Assembly (NCBI GenBank): GCA_021199375.1
Contig: JAJQIB010000027.1
Span: 1-64,000, forward strand
DNA: 64,000 nucleotides
Source of the DNA: Ruminococcus sp.
GTDB taxonomy: Bacteria; Bacillota; Clostridia; Oscillospirales; Ruminococcaceae
Reading direction: 5' to 3'
The translations under genes were made by a program, and so were the position numbers. Numbering within the stretch: the stretch's first letter is position 1; each line of letters starts with the position of its first letter. Shown here piece by piece: positions 1-9,126 of the stretch. The notes under the pieces are model-generated. The model ran no database searches. It was not told where the DNA came from and was given only the letters and a program-made list of their open reading frames with translations.

Positions 1-161
1 AACAGCTGTTGCTGCTACGCTATCATATAGGTCTAGGTTTTGGGGGTCACGTCAATTGTCAGTCCTCTTATTATATCTAAGCTGTCAGCTAAAATCTGTT
101 TTTAAAATAAAAAGAGTGAACATGCCCCGCAGACACGGAGGTCCAATTCCTCCAGTCCATA
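1..161 (+). ncRNA. ssrA: Probable 3' end of tmRNA (partial, cut by window start)
   Basis: Bases 137-153 form a tRNA-like T-arm: a 5-bp stem GGAGG/CCTCC around a 7-base loop. It is preceded by CAGACAC and followed by AGTCCATA. That order (GAC, T-arm, acceptor strand, discriminator) matches the tRNA-like end of bacterial tmRNA. No CCA is encoded, as in the tRNA-Thr gene nearby. A normal tRNA is unlikely because no matching 5' acceptor strand lies within 90 bases upstream. The tag-peptide reading frame would lie upstream of the window. The upstream boundary of the structured part is not resolvable. Confidence 0.45.
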
Positions 162-236
162 TACGAAGCAGTGGTCCACTACAATTACAATTAAAAGATA
201 TAGTTCTATAAAAGAAGCAAATCTTATTTGTAAAAA

Positions 237-308
237 GCTGATACCCGGATTTGAACCGGGGACCTCATCCTTACCAAGGATGTGCTCTACCGACTGAGCC
301 ATATCAGC
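237..308 (-). tRNA. tRNA-Thr (anticodon GGT)
   Basis: Read on the minus strand, a complete 72-base cloverleaf is visible. It has a 7-bp acceptor stem (GCTGATA/TATCAGC), a 4-bp D-stem, an anticodon stem CATCC/GGATG with loop TTGGTAA giving anticodon GGT, and a T-arm CCCGG-TTCAAAT-CCGGG. CCA is not encoded. It decodes ACC/ACU threonine codons. A run of five T follows its 3' end. Confidence 0.97.
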
Positions 309-355
309 ATCGTTAGCTGCAACCCTATTGAGCCACAGTCAACTCACATTTATAA

Positions 356-384
356 ATTATACACCAAAAAGAGAGGCTTGTCAA
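356..384 (-). promoter_or_regulatory. Sigma-A promoter of tRNA-Thr
   Basis: On the minus strand TTGACA is separated by 17 bases from TATAAT, a perfect consensus, ending 47 bases upstream of the tRNA-Thr 5' end. Confidence 0.85.
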
Positions 385-483
385 TAGCTTTTGCAAATTA
401 CTTTGTAAATTAACTGTGAATTAGAATAAATTATAGGATTTATACAGCATTTCAAGCATTTTGAAATCTTTTTCGCTCTTTAC

Positions 484-517
484 AAAAAGGACTGTCACCC
501 GTTAGAGCGACAGTCCT
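484..517 (-). terminator. Intrinsic terminator of the glycogen operon
   Basis: On the minus strand a 9-bp stem AGGACTGTC/GACAGTCCT with a 12-base loop is followed by TTTTTG. It lies about 50 bases after the glgA stop codon. The 309-483 stretch upstream of it holds only the tRNA promoter and AT-rich sequence. Confidence 0.85.
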
Positions 518-567
518 CTGAAAAGATAGATGAAACCTAGGGCAACACCGCTTTGCAGCTATGTGCC

Positions 568-1980
568 TTAGTGAATATCCTGATAAAGTCCGATATAGAG
601 CTTTGCCGAACGCTTCCAGCTAAAGTCCTCACGCATTGCGTGTCCGACAAGCCAATTCCAGCGTCCTTTGTCGTCATATGCAACTCTTGCACGTGTTACG
701 GCATCAAGCATATCGTGAGCGTTGTAGCTCTTGAAGGTGAATCCGTTGCCGTTTTCACCGCCTGCATCCTTAATCGAGTCACGCAAGCCGCCGGTTTCTC
801 TTACTATAGGAATAGTACCGTAGCGCAGAGAAATCATCTGAGCAAGTCCACAGGGTTCACTCTGTGAAGGCATCAGGAACATATCTGCACCTGCATAAAT
901 TCGTTTAGAAAGCGGTGGAACAAATCCGATGGTAACACCAACACGATCCGGATAGCGATACTGCATCTCACGGAAGAAGTCCTCATAGATTTTTTCGCCG
1001 CTTCCAAGGATAGTAAACTTGCAGCCTAAACGTACCATGTCCTCAAATACATATTTAACAAGATCCAGTCCCTTATGGTTTACAAATCTGGTAACTATGC
1101 CGATAACGGGCTCATCTCCAGGAGTAAGTCCGAACTCCTCAAGCAGCTTTTGCTTGCAGATTTTCTTTCCGCCGCGATTGGTATATGTGTAGTGAACCGG
1201 AATATCGGGATCTGTTTCAGGATTGTAAACCTCTTGATCTATTCCGTTTAAGAAGCCGCAAAGCTTGTACTGCTTTTTAACAAGAACTCTGTCAAGTCCG
1301 TAAGAATACCATGGGTCTAATATCTCCCAAGCATAGCTCGGTGAAACGGTGGTAACCTTGTCGGCACACTCAATAGCTGCCTTCATGAAGTTTACATCTC
1401 CGTCATACTCAAGCAGGTCGGTATGATATAGCGGAATGCCCATTAGGTCATTGATGATTTCAAGACCGTATCTGCCCTGATACTGAATGTTGTGGATTGT
1501 AAACACCGTCTTTATATCCTCATATCCGCCCTGATAGCGGTAGAAGATGTCATAATAAACGGGAACAAGTGCAGTCTGCCAGTCGTTAGCGTTTATAACC
1601 TGAGGCTTAAAGTCAATGTATCTTAAAAGCTCAAGAACCGCACGTGAGAAGAAGATGTATCTTTCAGCGTCATCATAAAAGCCATAAAGACCATTTCTTG
1701 CAAAATAGTATTCATTATCAAGCAGATAATAGGTTACGCCGTTAATAACAGCGGTAAAAACTCCGCAATATTGATTTCTCCATGCAACCGGAACGGTAAA
1801 GTTAGTAAGATAGCTGCATTTGTCCTTGAGCTCCTGCTTGATCTGTCCGTAGTAGGGGATTACTACTCTACAGTCGTGACCCTCTTCGTTAATTGCTCTT
1901 GGCAGAGATCCCGCAACGTCTGCAAGTCCGCCGGACGCTATGAAGGGAAGTGCTTCACTTGCTGTGTATAAAATGTTCAA
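568..1980 (-). CDS. glgA: Glycogen synthase (ADP-glucose type)
   Basis: It transfers glucose from ADP-glucose onto growing alpha-1,4-glucan in the cytoplasm (GT5 family). The 470 residues match the family length. The N-terminal sugar-nucleotide motif is present as ASGGLADVAGSLP; the lysine of the textbook KTGGL motif is replaced. The C-terminal Rossmann half carries SEPCGLAQMISLRYG and the following TGGLRDS, with the catalytic glutamate pair region. The start is TTG: AAGG lies about 9 bases upstream and no ATG fits. It is the last gene of a minus-strand glgB-glgC-glgD-glgA operon, 38 bases after glgD. Confidence 0.95.
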   Translation of the reverse strand: MNILYTASEALPFIASGGLADVAGSLPRAINEEGHDCRVVIPYYGQIKQELKDKCSYLTNFTVPVAWRNQYCGVFTAVINGVTYYLLDNEYYFARNGLYGFYDDAERYIFFSRAVLELLRYIDFKPQVINANDWQTALVPVYYDIFYRYQGGYEDIKTVFTIHNIQYQGRYGLEIINDLMGIPLYHTDLLEYDGDVNFMKAAIECADKVTTVSPSYAWEILDPWYSYGLDRVLVKKQYKLCGFLNGIDQEVYNPETDPDIPVHYTYTNRGGKKICKQKLLEEFGLTPGDEPVIGIVTRFVNHKGLDLVKYVFEDMVRLGCKFTILGSGEKIYEDFFREMQYRYPDRVGVTIGFVPPLSKRIYAGADMFLMPSQSEPCGLAQMISLRYGTIPIVRETGGLRDSIKDAGGENGNGFTFKSYNAHDMLDAVTRARVAYDDKGRWNWLVGHAMREDFSWKRSAKLYIGLYQDIH

Positions 1981-2018
1981 AGTATTTTACCTTCTTTCTT
2001 TGTTTAGTCGAAATATGG

Positions 2019-3146
2019 TTAAACCGAAGCACCCTTTCCTACATACATAGGATATTCAGGAGAGCTTGTGAGAATACGTCCGTTACCGATGGTTACATTC
2101 TTGTCGGTGATTAGGTAATTGCACTCGGCATTATCGCCGACAGTAGTGCTTTGCATAAGTATACAGTTTTTAACCTTTGTATTCTTGCCGACCTTTACTC
2201 CACGGAAGATAACCGAGTTTTCAACCTCACCCTCGATGATGCATCCATCTGCGATAAGTGAGTTTTTGACGTTACAATCAAGGTCATACTTAGCAGGAGC
2301 ATTGTCGCTTACCTTTGTGTAGATAGGACGCTTTGGCAGGTAAAGCTGTGCTGCGTTCTTGGGATCTAACAGTTCCATATTTGCCTTGTAGTAGGAGTTT
2401 ACGCTAGTTATCTTCGAGAAGTAATTGCTGTATTCATATGCCATGATGTTTAGCTCACCGCACTTAGCCTGTAAAACATCTGTTTCAAAGCTTACCTGTC
2501 CTCTTGCAATAAGATCGCTTACAAGCTCTACAAGGAAGTCCTTCTTCATAACGAATACGTTAAGACTTGTGGTGCAGCTGCCACTCATATCAGGACGAAT
2601 CAGCACGCTTGTAATCTTGCCGTCTTCATTCTTGTTTAGTACAGTCGATACCTTTATGTCTTCGTTTGTATACTGTCCTGTATGAGCTACGACTGTAATA
2701 TCAGCTCCGCTTTCAACGTGTGCTTCAACTATAGGCTTGTAATCAATGTTTGTTACAACATCACAGTCAGACATGATGACGTATTCGCACATAGAGTGCT
2801 TTATAAAGCTCATAGCTCCGTAAAGAGCTTCTATTCTTCCTGTGTATAGCAGCGCTCCTGCATTTCCAAAGGGAGGAAGTATGTAAAGACCACCCTTTTT
2901 GCGTGCTAAGTCCCACTCTCTTGCGGAGCCTAGATGATCTAGCAGTGATTGATAGTTATCCTTAGTGATAACACCTACGGAATTAATTCCACTGTTTACC
3001 ATGTTAGAAAGTGGAAAGTCAATCAAGCGGTATCTTCCTCCGAAGAGTACGGAACCCATAGTTCTGTTTTTTGTCAAATCGCCTACGGTCATATCATGCA
3101 TATTTGCGAAAACAAGACCGAGTACATTTCCCATATTAACACTCAT
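2019..3146 (-). CDS. glgD: GlgD, regulatory-type ADP-glucose pyrophosphorylase subunit
   Basis: It is a paralogue of GlgC found in Firmicutes, where GlgC and GlgD form a hetero-oligomer more active than GlgC alone. The 375-residue protein has the nucleotidyltransferase fold (YRLIDFPLSNMVNSGI near residue 40) followed by a C-terminal left-handed beta-helix. The glycine-rich [10 protein letters not shown] signature of GlgC is replaced by GLVFANMHD, so it is expected to be catalytically weak or inactive. It starts 17 bases after glgC, with an AGGAAG-type ribosome-binding site before ATG. Role as modulator is family knowledge, not visible directly. Confidence 0.93.
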   Translation of the reverse strand: MSVNMGNVLGLVFANMHDMTVGDLTKNRTMGSVLFGGRYRLIDFPLSNMVNSGINSVGVITKDNYQSLLDHLGSAREWDLARKKGGLYILPPFGNAGALLYTGRIEALYGAMSFIKHSMCEYVIMSDCDVVTNIDYKPIVEAHVESGADITVVAHTGQYTNEDIKVSTVLNKNEDGKITSVLIRPDMSGSCTTSLNVFVMKKDFLVELVSDLIARGQVSFETDVLQAKCGELNIMAYEYSNYFSKITSVNSYYKANMELLDPKNAAQLYLPKRPIYTKVSDNAPAKYDLDCNVKNSLIADGCIIEGEVENSVIFRGVKVGKNTKVKNCILMQSTTVGDNAECNYLITDKNVTIGNGRILTSSPEYPMYVGKGASV

Positions 3147-3163
3147 TGCCTTTTCTTCCTTTC

Positions 3164-4366
3164 TTACATATCTTCATAGATGATAGCCTTAGGAGCTACC
3201 TGAGCACCATCGGATACGTTTAGCTTGTGACCAACAACAGCCACACCCCACTGATCCTTGTCCTCGATTGTTTCAGGTCTTGCACCAATCTGTGCGCCCT
3301 CACCGATTACCGAATCCTCTCCGACAATGGCGTATTCTACATGTGCGCCCTTCTTTACGGTGCATCCTGGCATAAGAATCGAGTCATAAATTACAGCGCC
3401 CTCTTCAACAGTAACACCCTCAGAAATCATCGAGAATTCTACCGAACCGTCAATAACGCATCCTTCGGTGACCATTGAATTTTGAATCATAGCATTTTTG
3501 CCGATGCTTTGAGGAGGAAGAATCGGGTTTCTCGAATAAATCTTCCATGTGGGATCATATAGGTCAATCGGAATGTTAGGATTGATAAGATCCATATTAG
3601 CCTCCCAGAGTGAGTCGATGGTTCCTACGTCCTTCCAATATCCGTCAAAGCGATAGGCTACAAGCTTTTCTCCTGCCTCACGCATATCAGGAATTATGTT
3701 CTTTCCGAAGTCCTTGCTGGCTTCCTTATCGTTTTCGTTTGCTATAAGGTATTTTCTGAGCTTGCTCCATGAGAATATGTAAATACCCATAGAAGCAAGT
3801 GTTGAACGAGGATTCTTAGGCTTTTCCTCAAAGTCTATAATGTTATCCTCATCATCGGTAATCATAATACCAAAGCGTGATGCCTCCTCCTTAGGAACAT
3901 CTAAAACAGCAATAGTAGCATCCGCATTCTTTTCCTTATGGAAAGCAAGCATCTTGTTATAGTCCATCTTATAGATGTGGTCACCTGAAAGTATGATAAC
4001 ATATTCAGGATCATATCTTTCGATAAACGAGATATTCTGATAAATAGCATTAGCTGTGCCTGAATACCAATCTGCTCCGCTTGCCTTTTCGTAGGGAGGA
4101 AGAACATGTACTCCGCCCTGCAAACGGTCTAAATCCCATGGCTGTCCATTTCCGATGTACTCGTTGAGTACAAGCGGCTGATACTGGGTAAGCACACCTA
4201 CCGTGTCAATACCAGAGTTGATGCAGTTTGAAAGAGGGAAGTCAATGATTCGATATTTTGCGCCAAACGGCACAGCAGGCTTTGCGACTGTCTGTGTCAG
4301 TGCATAAAGACGGCTTCCCTGACCACCGGCTAATAGCATTGCGACGCATTCTTTTTTGTTGAACAT
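3164..4366 (-). CDS. glgC: Glucose-1-phosphate adenylyltransferase
   Basis: It makes ADP-glucose and pyrophosphate from glucose-1-phosphate and ATP, the committed step of bacterial glycogen synthesis. Visible motifs are [14 protein letters not shown] at the N-terminus, the substrate lysine region [29 protein letters not shown], the catalytic aspartate region [10 protein letters not shown] and FEEKP, followed by the beta-helix. The ATG at 4366 is preferred over the GTG nine bases upstream, because GGTGGG is correctly spaced only for the ATG. The product is 400 residues. It lies 48 bases after glgB and pairs with GlgD. Confidence 0.96.
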   Translation of the reverse strand: MFNKKECVAMLLAGGQGSRLYALTQTVAKPAVPFGAKYRIIDFPLSNCINSGIDTVGVLTQYQPLVLNEYIGNGQPWDLDRLQGGVHVLPPYEKASGADWYSGTANAIYQNISFIERYDPEYVIILSGDHIYKMDYNKMLAFHKEKNADATIAVLDVPKEEASRFGIMITDDEDNIIDFEEKPKNPRSTLASMGIYIFSWSKLRKYLIANENDKEASKDFGKNIIPDMREAGEKLVAYRFDGYWKDVGTIDSLWEANMDLINPNIPIDLYDPTWKIYSRNPILPPQSIGKNAMIQNSMVTEGCVIDGSVEFSMISEGVTVEEGAVIYDSILMPGCTVKKGAHVEYAIVGEDSVIGEGAQIGARPETIEDKDQWGVAVVGHKLNVSDGAQVAPKAIIYEDM

Positions 4367-4414
4367 AAAATTCACCCACCAATTTAAAAAATTTTCATCT
4401 ATCTTTCATCGGCA

Positions 4415-6499
4415 TTAAGCCGGTGATTCCTCGGTTGAACCGTTACTCTTCTGCGTGCTTTTTTTAGCAGCAGCTTTGGTGCCTGATGCAGATTTTTTTG
4501 CAGTTGATTTTGCACCTGTATTTTTTGTTTTTGATGCCGTAGACGCCCTTTTGCGTTTTGCCTTTGGCTTGTCCTTCTTTACGGTAAAATACATACATCC
4601 GTAAGCTGGAATGTCTATGCAAATCGAATGCTCAAGTCCGTGCATAGGCACAGGCTTTGAGTGTACTGTGCCGTTTGTTATAGGCGTTCCATCGGGAGAG
4701 GTGCAGTTTAAAACCTCTGTGTATTCACCGTCATACGGTACTCCAAAGCAATAGCTTGTGCGGGCTACAGGAACAAAATTGCAAACGATTATAACCTCGT
4801 TATCCTTCTTGTCAAATCTACGGAAGATTATGATGCTCTGTCTGTAGTCATCATTAGATATCCATGAGAATCCATCCCATGTGAAATCACGCTCCCACAT
4901 TGCAGGAGTCTCCTTATAGAAGTTGTTAAGACGCTTAACGTACTTGAGATAGTTTCTGTGCTGCTCATATTCGTCAACCATAAACCATTCGAGTCCGTTC
5001 TCGTAGTCCCATTCTCTAAACTGTGCAAATTCACTGCCCATAAACAGCAGCTTTTTGCCCGGATGAGCCATCATATATGCCATAAACAGTCTTGACTGTG
5101 CAAACTTCATGTCAACGTCTGCTCCGAACATTTTGTTTACCAGAGATGCCTTTCCGTGAACAACCTCATCGTGCGAAATTGGAAGAATGAAGTTTTCTGA
5201 GAATGCATAGAAGAACGAGAAGGTCAGCATATCGTGATGAAATGCTCGGTGAATGGGGTCTAGCTGCATGTATTTGAGCATATCGTTCATCCAGCCCATG
5301 TTCCATTTAAAGTTAAAGCCTAAGCCGCCATCAGAAACAGGCTTTGTGACCATAGGCCAAGCGGTTGATTCCTCTGCAATCATTAGTGTCTGAGGATTTC
5401 TTGCAAATACCGCTTCATTTAGCTTGTGGAAAAAGTCTATAGCTTCAAGGTTTTCATGTCCGCCGTACTTGTTAGGCGTCCACTCGCCGTCACGTCTGTC
5501 ATAGTCAAGATAAAGCATAGAGGCAACGGCATCTACACGCAATCCGTCAATGTGGAATTTTTCAATCCAATAAAGAGCGTTAGATATAAGGAAGCTTCTT
5601 ACCTCAGGCTTTCCGTAGTCGAAAACTCTTGTGCCCCATGCAAGGTGATCGCGCTTTTTGGGATCTGCGTATTCGTAGGCAGGTCCGCCGTCAAATTCGA
5701 ACAGTCCTGCTTCATCTCTTGGAAAATGTGCAGGAACCCAGTCTAGGATTACGCTTATTCCGGCTTCATGGAAGAGATCTACCATCATCATGAGATCCTT
5801 TGGTGTGCCAAATCGTGATGTCGGAGCATAGTAGCCGATTCCCTGATAGCCCCATGAGCCATCAAATGGGTACTCTGCTAACGGCATGAATTCAATGTGA
5901 GTGTATCCCATCTCCTTTAAGTAGGGAATGATCTCACGAGCAAAGTTTGGATACGAATAGTATTTGCCTGTTTCGCAGGTTTTCCATGAATTTAGATGAA
6001 CCTCATATATGTTCATCGGACAGTTGTATATGTCTTTTTTCTTTTTTTGCTCCTGATAATCATTGTCAGACCACGTATATTCGTTAATATCGAATATTTT
6101 TGAATCTGTAGCGGGAGCAACACCCATATGTGTGCCGTATGGATCTGCTTTAAGCCTTGTTACACCGTCGCATCCATTTACTGCATATTTATAGGATGAA
6201 AACATATCAAGCCCTGTTACAAATACTTCCCATACGCCTGTAGTGCCAATTTGCTTCATGGGTGTAGCAGCCTTGTCCCAGCTGTTAAAATCTCCGACAA
6301 GTGAAACTCCCTTTGCATTTTGTGCCCAGACTCTGAAAATATGTCCGTCTGATTCGTCACGCTCACATTTATGGCAGCCGAAAAAGTCGTATGCGGTATG
6401 AAGCGAGCCCTCGTGGAAAAGGTAGAGAGGCAGCTCGTATTCCTCGGGGATTTTCTCGGTAATTTTCTCCACTATTTCTTCGGGATTTTTATTAACCAT
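4415..6499 (-). CDS. glgB: 1,4-alpha-glucan branching enzyme with basic C-terminal tail
   Basis: It introduces alpha-1,6 branches into glycogen (GH13). An N-terminal CBM48 domain (about residues 20-125) precedes the catalytic barrel. The barrel carries the nucleophile in GLRVDAVASMLY, the acid in IAEESTAWPM and the ISHDEVVHGK motif, followed by the C-terminal beta domain. The last 54 residues are a Lys/Ala/Ser/Thr-rich low-complexity tail resembling histone H1-like tails, not part of the normal enzyme. GGAGG sits 8 bases before the ATG at 6499 and overlaps an upstream ATG at 6514, so 6499 is preferred (694 residues). It is the first gene of the glycogen operon. Confidence 0.96.
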   Translation of the reverse strand: MVNKNPEEIVEKITEKIPEEYELPLYLFHEGSLHTAYDFFGCHKCERDESDGHIFRVWAQNAKGVSLVGDFNSWDKAATPMKQIGTTGVWEVFVTGLDMFSSYKYAVNGCDGVTRLKADPYGTHMGVAPATDSKIFDINEYTWSDNDYQEQKKKKDIYNCPMNIYEVHLNSWKTCETGKYYSYPNFAREIIPYLKEMGYTHIEFMPLAEYPFDGSWGYQGIGYYAPTSRFGTPKDLMMMVDLFHEAGISVILDWVPAHFPRDEAGLFEFDGGPAYEYADPKKRDHLAWGTRVFDYGKPEVRSFLISNALYWIEKFHIDGLRVDAVASMLYLDYDRRDGEWTPNKYGGHENLEAIDFFHKLNEAVFARNPQTLMIAEESTAWPMVTKPVSDGGLGFNFKWNMGWMNDMLKYMQLDPIHRAFHHDMLTFSFFYAFSENFILPISHDEVVHGKASLVNKMFGADVDMKFAQSRLFMAYMMAHPGKKLLFMGSEFAQFREWDYENGLEWFMVDEYEQHRNYLKYVKRLNNFYKETPAMWERDFTWDGFSWISNDDYRQSIIIFRRFDKKDNEVIIVCNFVPVARTSYCFGVPYDGEYTEVLNCTSPDGTPITNGTVHSKPVPMHGLEHSICIDIPAYGCMYFTVKKDKPKAKRKRASTASKTKNTGAKSTAKKSASGTKAAAKKSTQKSNGSTEESPA

Positions 6500-6611
6500 A
6501 TCCGAATCCTCCATTTTCTATAGCTTTTTACAATAAGAAATTCGGATTACAAAAACATACATAAAAGATAATTTTTGCACGAAAAGCAATCCAATTTTCT
6601 TGGTTATTTAT

Positions 6612-6640
6612 ATTTTAACCGATTTTGAACAAAAAAGCAA
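6612..6640 (-). promoter_or_regulatory. Possible promoter of the glgB operon
   Basis: On the minus strand TTGCTT and TAAAAT are separated by 17 bases, about 110 bases upstream of glgB. The match is moderate. The remaining 6515-6748 gap is AT-rich and shows no clear terminator for spoIIE. Confidence 0.4.
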
Positions 6641-6748
6641 GGGCTTTAGTAATAATTTTCAGTTTTCTACATATTTCAACCATTGAAATTGTGCAAACTG
6701 ACGAAAAAAATTTCTTTTGTTGCTTATATTATTTAATAAATATGAATT

Positions 6749-9055
6749 TTATACACAAACATGCTTTTTCTTGTAGGAAATCTTCACTACGGCTAAGGTA
6801 ATGTCGTCCGATTTTTCTCCTGCTACAGCCTTACACCTTGAGCCGACTCTAAAGGCTAATTGCTGAGCTGTAATGTCAGGATCGTCATATGAAAGCTGTG
6901 CGGCACATTCAAGAGCCTCTTCATGTGCTCCATCTGATGCCAGTATTAGTATATCTCCATCAAATAGCTTACATGAGCAGATGTCGGGATCACATGAGGT
7001 TAAAATTCCGGCTGGATATGAGCTGCTATCGATTTTTATCATGCTGCCGTCACGGCAAAGATAGGCAGGAGCTGCTCCCGACTTTAAAAACTCTGCTCGT
7101 CCAGAAAACAGATCTAGCCGCATAAAATCGAGTGTAGCAAAGCTCTCCTCCCAATCCTTTACGCGCATCACTGAGTTTATTATTCGTTGTGCTGTGGTCA
7201 TCGAAATTCCAGACCTTAGCAAATGCTCGGCAAGATTTACCGCCATTGCTGAGTCTAATCTTGCTCTCTTGCCCGTTCCCATGCCGTCAGATAATAAAAT
7301 AAAGCGTTCTCCTGCCGAGCAGCCTACCTCCTCAAGCGCATCTCCTGAGCAGGAGGTAGCTGCACCTAGTGCGCTATAGCTGCCGAAATCGGATGAGAAG
7401 GGAGGTATTTCGTCAAATTCAAGCTTTGTGACGCTGCTTGTTGACGTTACTCCGGGAAGCTCAAAATCACACTCAAGTGCCCGACAGAGTCCGGCTGTAA
7501 GTGAAAGAGCTTCAACTTCAAAGCTGCCGTTTAGATAAATTTCCGCGTGTCGTGAAAGATTTTCGTCGGTATAAACGCACGCTCTGACTCCACAGAAGCC
7601 CTCACGCTCGAAATAGCCTTTTGCGGACAGTGAGAGCTTAGAATCCACCTCACGTTTGCGTGAAAGCTTGTATGATAGGTCATTTAGCACGTCAGACATT
7701 GAGCCTAGCTGTTCACGCAAAAGCTCACGCATCTCCTTAAGCCTCATTGCCTCTGCACGCTCATCAAGCTGGCGCTGCTTGCAAAGTGTTATCGCTGATT
7801 TAAGCTCGTTTGAGCGTATACAGCCCACAGTTTTTGGCTCGTCATCAAGGCAGCTTTTTTCTATTGCCCTAGCGCATCCGTTCTTGCGACAGTCGTCATA
7901 AAGCCGACAGCCTAAGCAAAGCTCGTTCATAACTCGAATATTAAGCGGGATATTTTCTGCTCGTGCCTCAACGGTGTTAGACACAAGTGTGAGCTTTTTG
8001 CGTATGTCTGAAATTGTCATTGCGGCAAAGGTTAGTCTTGAGGATGCTGTTTGACCTGCGTTGTCTGCCGCTGAGCCGATAATTAAAAATCTGGATAAAG
8101 CTCGACTTAGCAGGCTTGACGGCAGTGCCGCAAAAATTACGGCTCCTGCAATTATATCAGACAGCATGTCAAATGTATCATTGTTTAGCCCTGTAGTTGC
8201 GAGCGCCGCTGCTGCTGAAACCATGAAGGCTATTGCGGCAGCAGCTCTTCCAAAATCCACAAAGGCAGAGCAAACCAGTCCAGCCGCCGCTAGCAGCATT
8301 GTATTTATAGCGAGTGAAGAGCTGCACATGGTTACCGCAATTGTTGAGAGTGCGCCCATTACTGCTCCGCCAGCCGAGCGTCTCTTTTTTGCCGCAGCGG
8401 GTATAACGATACAGGCAAGCACACGTCCGAGATTAAATATTCCGATCTGACAGGAGGAAAGCGTTGTTATTATTGCTATGTATATCATCGCCAGGTAGAC
8501 CGCTGTAAGTCCTGAAACACGCACAGGCTCGCCGCTTTTTGACCTTTGAGATACAAAGGCTGCAGCATAAACTACGCAGGCGCATATTGCAGAGCTTAGC
8601 ATTCTCATTGATACCAGAAAGCTGTCAGCACTAAATGCACATACAATGCAGCTTAGCAGAAAATTAACCGCTGCTGTACATAGCGATAGCCTTACCGGAT
8701 CTCCGTCATGTGAGTAGTCGGGTATAAAAATATTAAGCGCCACTGTAACAAGTATAGCGCCAAGCTGTACCGCTTGTTCTGCAAAGCTGCCTTGAATGGC
8801 ACACGATACTGCTGTGCCGATAAGAACTGCTGCCGAAAATCGTCCTGACAAGGCAGCACAGGCTACATTCATAAAGCTCGGAAAGCCCACCATTTTTCCA
8901 AATGCAGCAATAAAGCCTGCAAAAGCCCACATCACGCTTTTTAGAGCATAATCGGCAGTCGGATTTTGAAGCATTGCCTCTCTGTGTGGAGGGTGAGGAC
9001 TTTTTTTGAGCTGAGGCTTTGGTTTGTTTTTTAATTTGTTCATGCCTTTACACAT
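6749..9055 (-). CDS. spoIIE: Stage II sporulation protein E (PP2C-type phosphatase)
   Basis: In spore formers this membrane phosphatase dephosphorylates SpoIIAA to release sigma-F in the forespore, and it associates with the polar septum. The 768-residue protein has a basic N-terminus, about ten hydrophobic segments (roughly residues 35-330) and a central region with a cysteine cluster (CLGCRLYDDCRKNGC). A C-terminal PP2C domain carries LSDGMGTGKRA and ILASDGAHEE metal-site motifs. This order and length fit SpoIIE closely. The start is uncertain: ATG at 9055 has AAGG immediately before it, and an in-frame ATG at 9043 is an alternative. It lies between glgB and rsmA on the same strand. Confidence 0.93.
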   Translation of the reverse strand: MCKGMNKLKNKPKPQLKKSPHPPHREAMLQNPTADYALKSVMWAFAGFIAAFGKMVGFPSFMNVACAALSGRFSAAVLIGTAVSCAIQGSFAEQAVQLGAILVTVALNIFIPDYSHDGDPVRLSLCTAAVNFLLSCIVCAFSADSFLVSMRMLSSAICACVVYAAAFVSQRSKSGEPVRVSGLTAVYLAMIYIAIITTLSSCQIGIFNLGRVLACIVIPAAAKKRRSAGGAVMGALSTIAVTMCSSSLAINTMLLAAAGLVCSAFVDFGRAAAAIAFMVSAAAALATTGLNNDTFDMLSDIIAGAVIFAALPSSLLSRALSRFLIIGSAADNAGQTASSRLTFAAMTISDIRKKLTLVSNTVEARAENIPLNIRVMNELCLGCRLYDDCRKNGCARAIEKSCLDDEPKTVGCIRSNELKSAITLCKQRQLDERAEAMRLKEMRELLREQLGSMSDVLNDLSYKLSRKREVDSKLSLSAKGYFEREGFCGVRACVYTDENLSRHAEIYLNGSFEVEALSLTAGLCRALECDFELPGVTSTSSVTKLEFDEIPPFSSDFGSYSALGAATSCSGDALEEVGCSAGERFILLSDGMGTGKRARLDSAMAVNLAEHLLRSGISMTTAQRIINSVMRVKDWEESFATLDFMRLDLFSGRAEFLKSGAAPAYLCRDGSMIKIDSSSYPAGILTSCDPDICSCKLFDGDILILASDGAHEEALECAAQLSYDDPDITAQQLAFRVGSRCKAVAGEKSDDITLAVVKISYKKKHVCV

Positions 9056-9078
9056 CCTTAGGTTAATATAGTAAAGAC

Positions 9079-9112
9079 ATTATAACAAACCTTGCGTGAA
9101 AAATATGTCGCA
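9079..9112 (-). promoter_or_regulatory. Candidate spoIIE promoter with a Spo0A-box-like site
   Basis: On the minus strand a TATAAT lies at 9079-9084. Its -35 region lacks a good TTGACA but carries TGTCGCA on the plus strand (9106-9112), one mismatch from the Spo0A box TGTCGAA. Spo0A boxes overlapping the -35 region are typical of Spo0A-activated stage II genes. The site is close to chance level on its own. Confidence 0.35.
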
Positions 9113-9126
9113 AAAGGAGGTGGGAG

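Noticed and set aside
137-161. A second tRNA gene near the window start.
   Set aside because: Only a T-arm and acceptor 3' strand are present; no D-arm, anticodon arm or 5' acceptor strand within tRNA distance.
553-867. Plus-strand frame opposite glgA.
   Set aside because: Shadow of a well-supported gene; no domain or ribosome-binding site.
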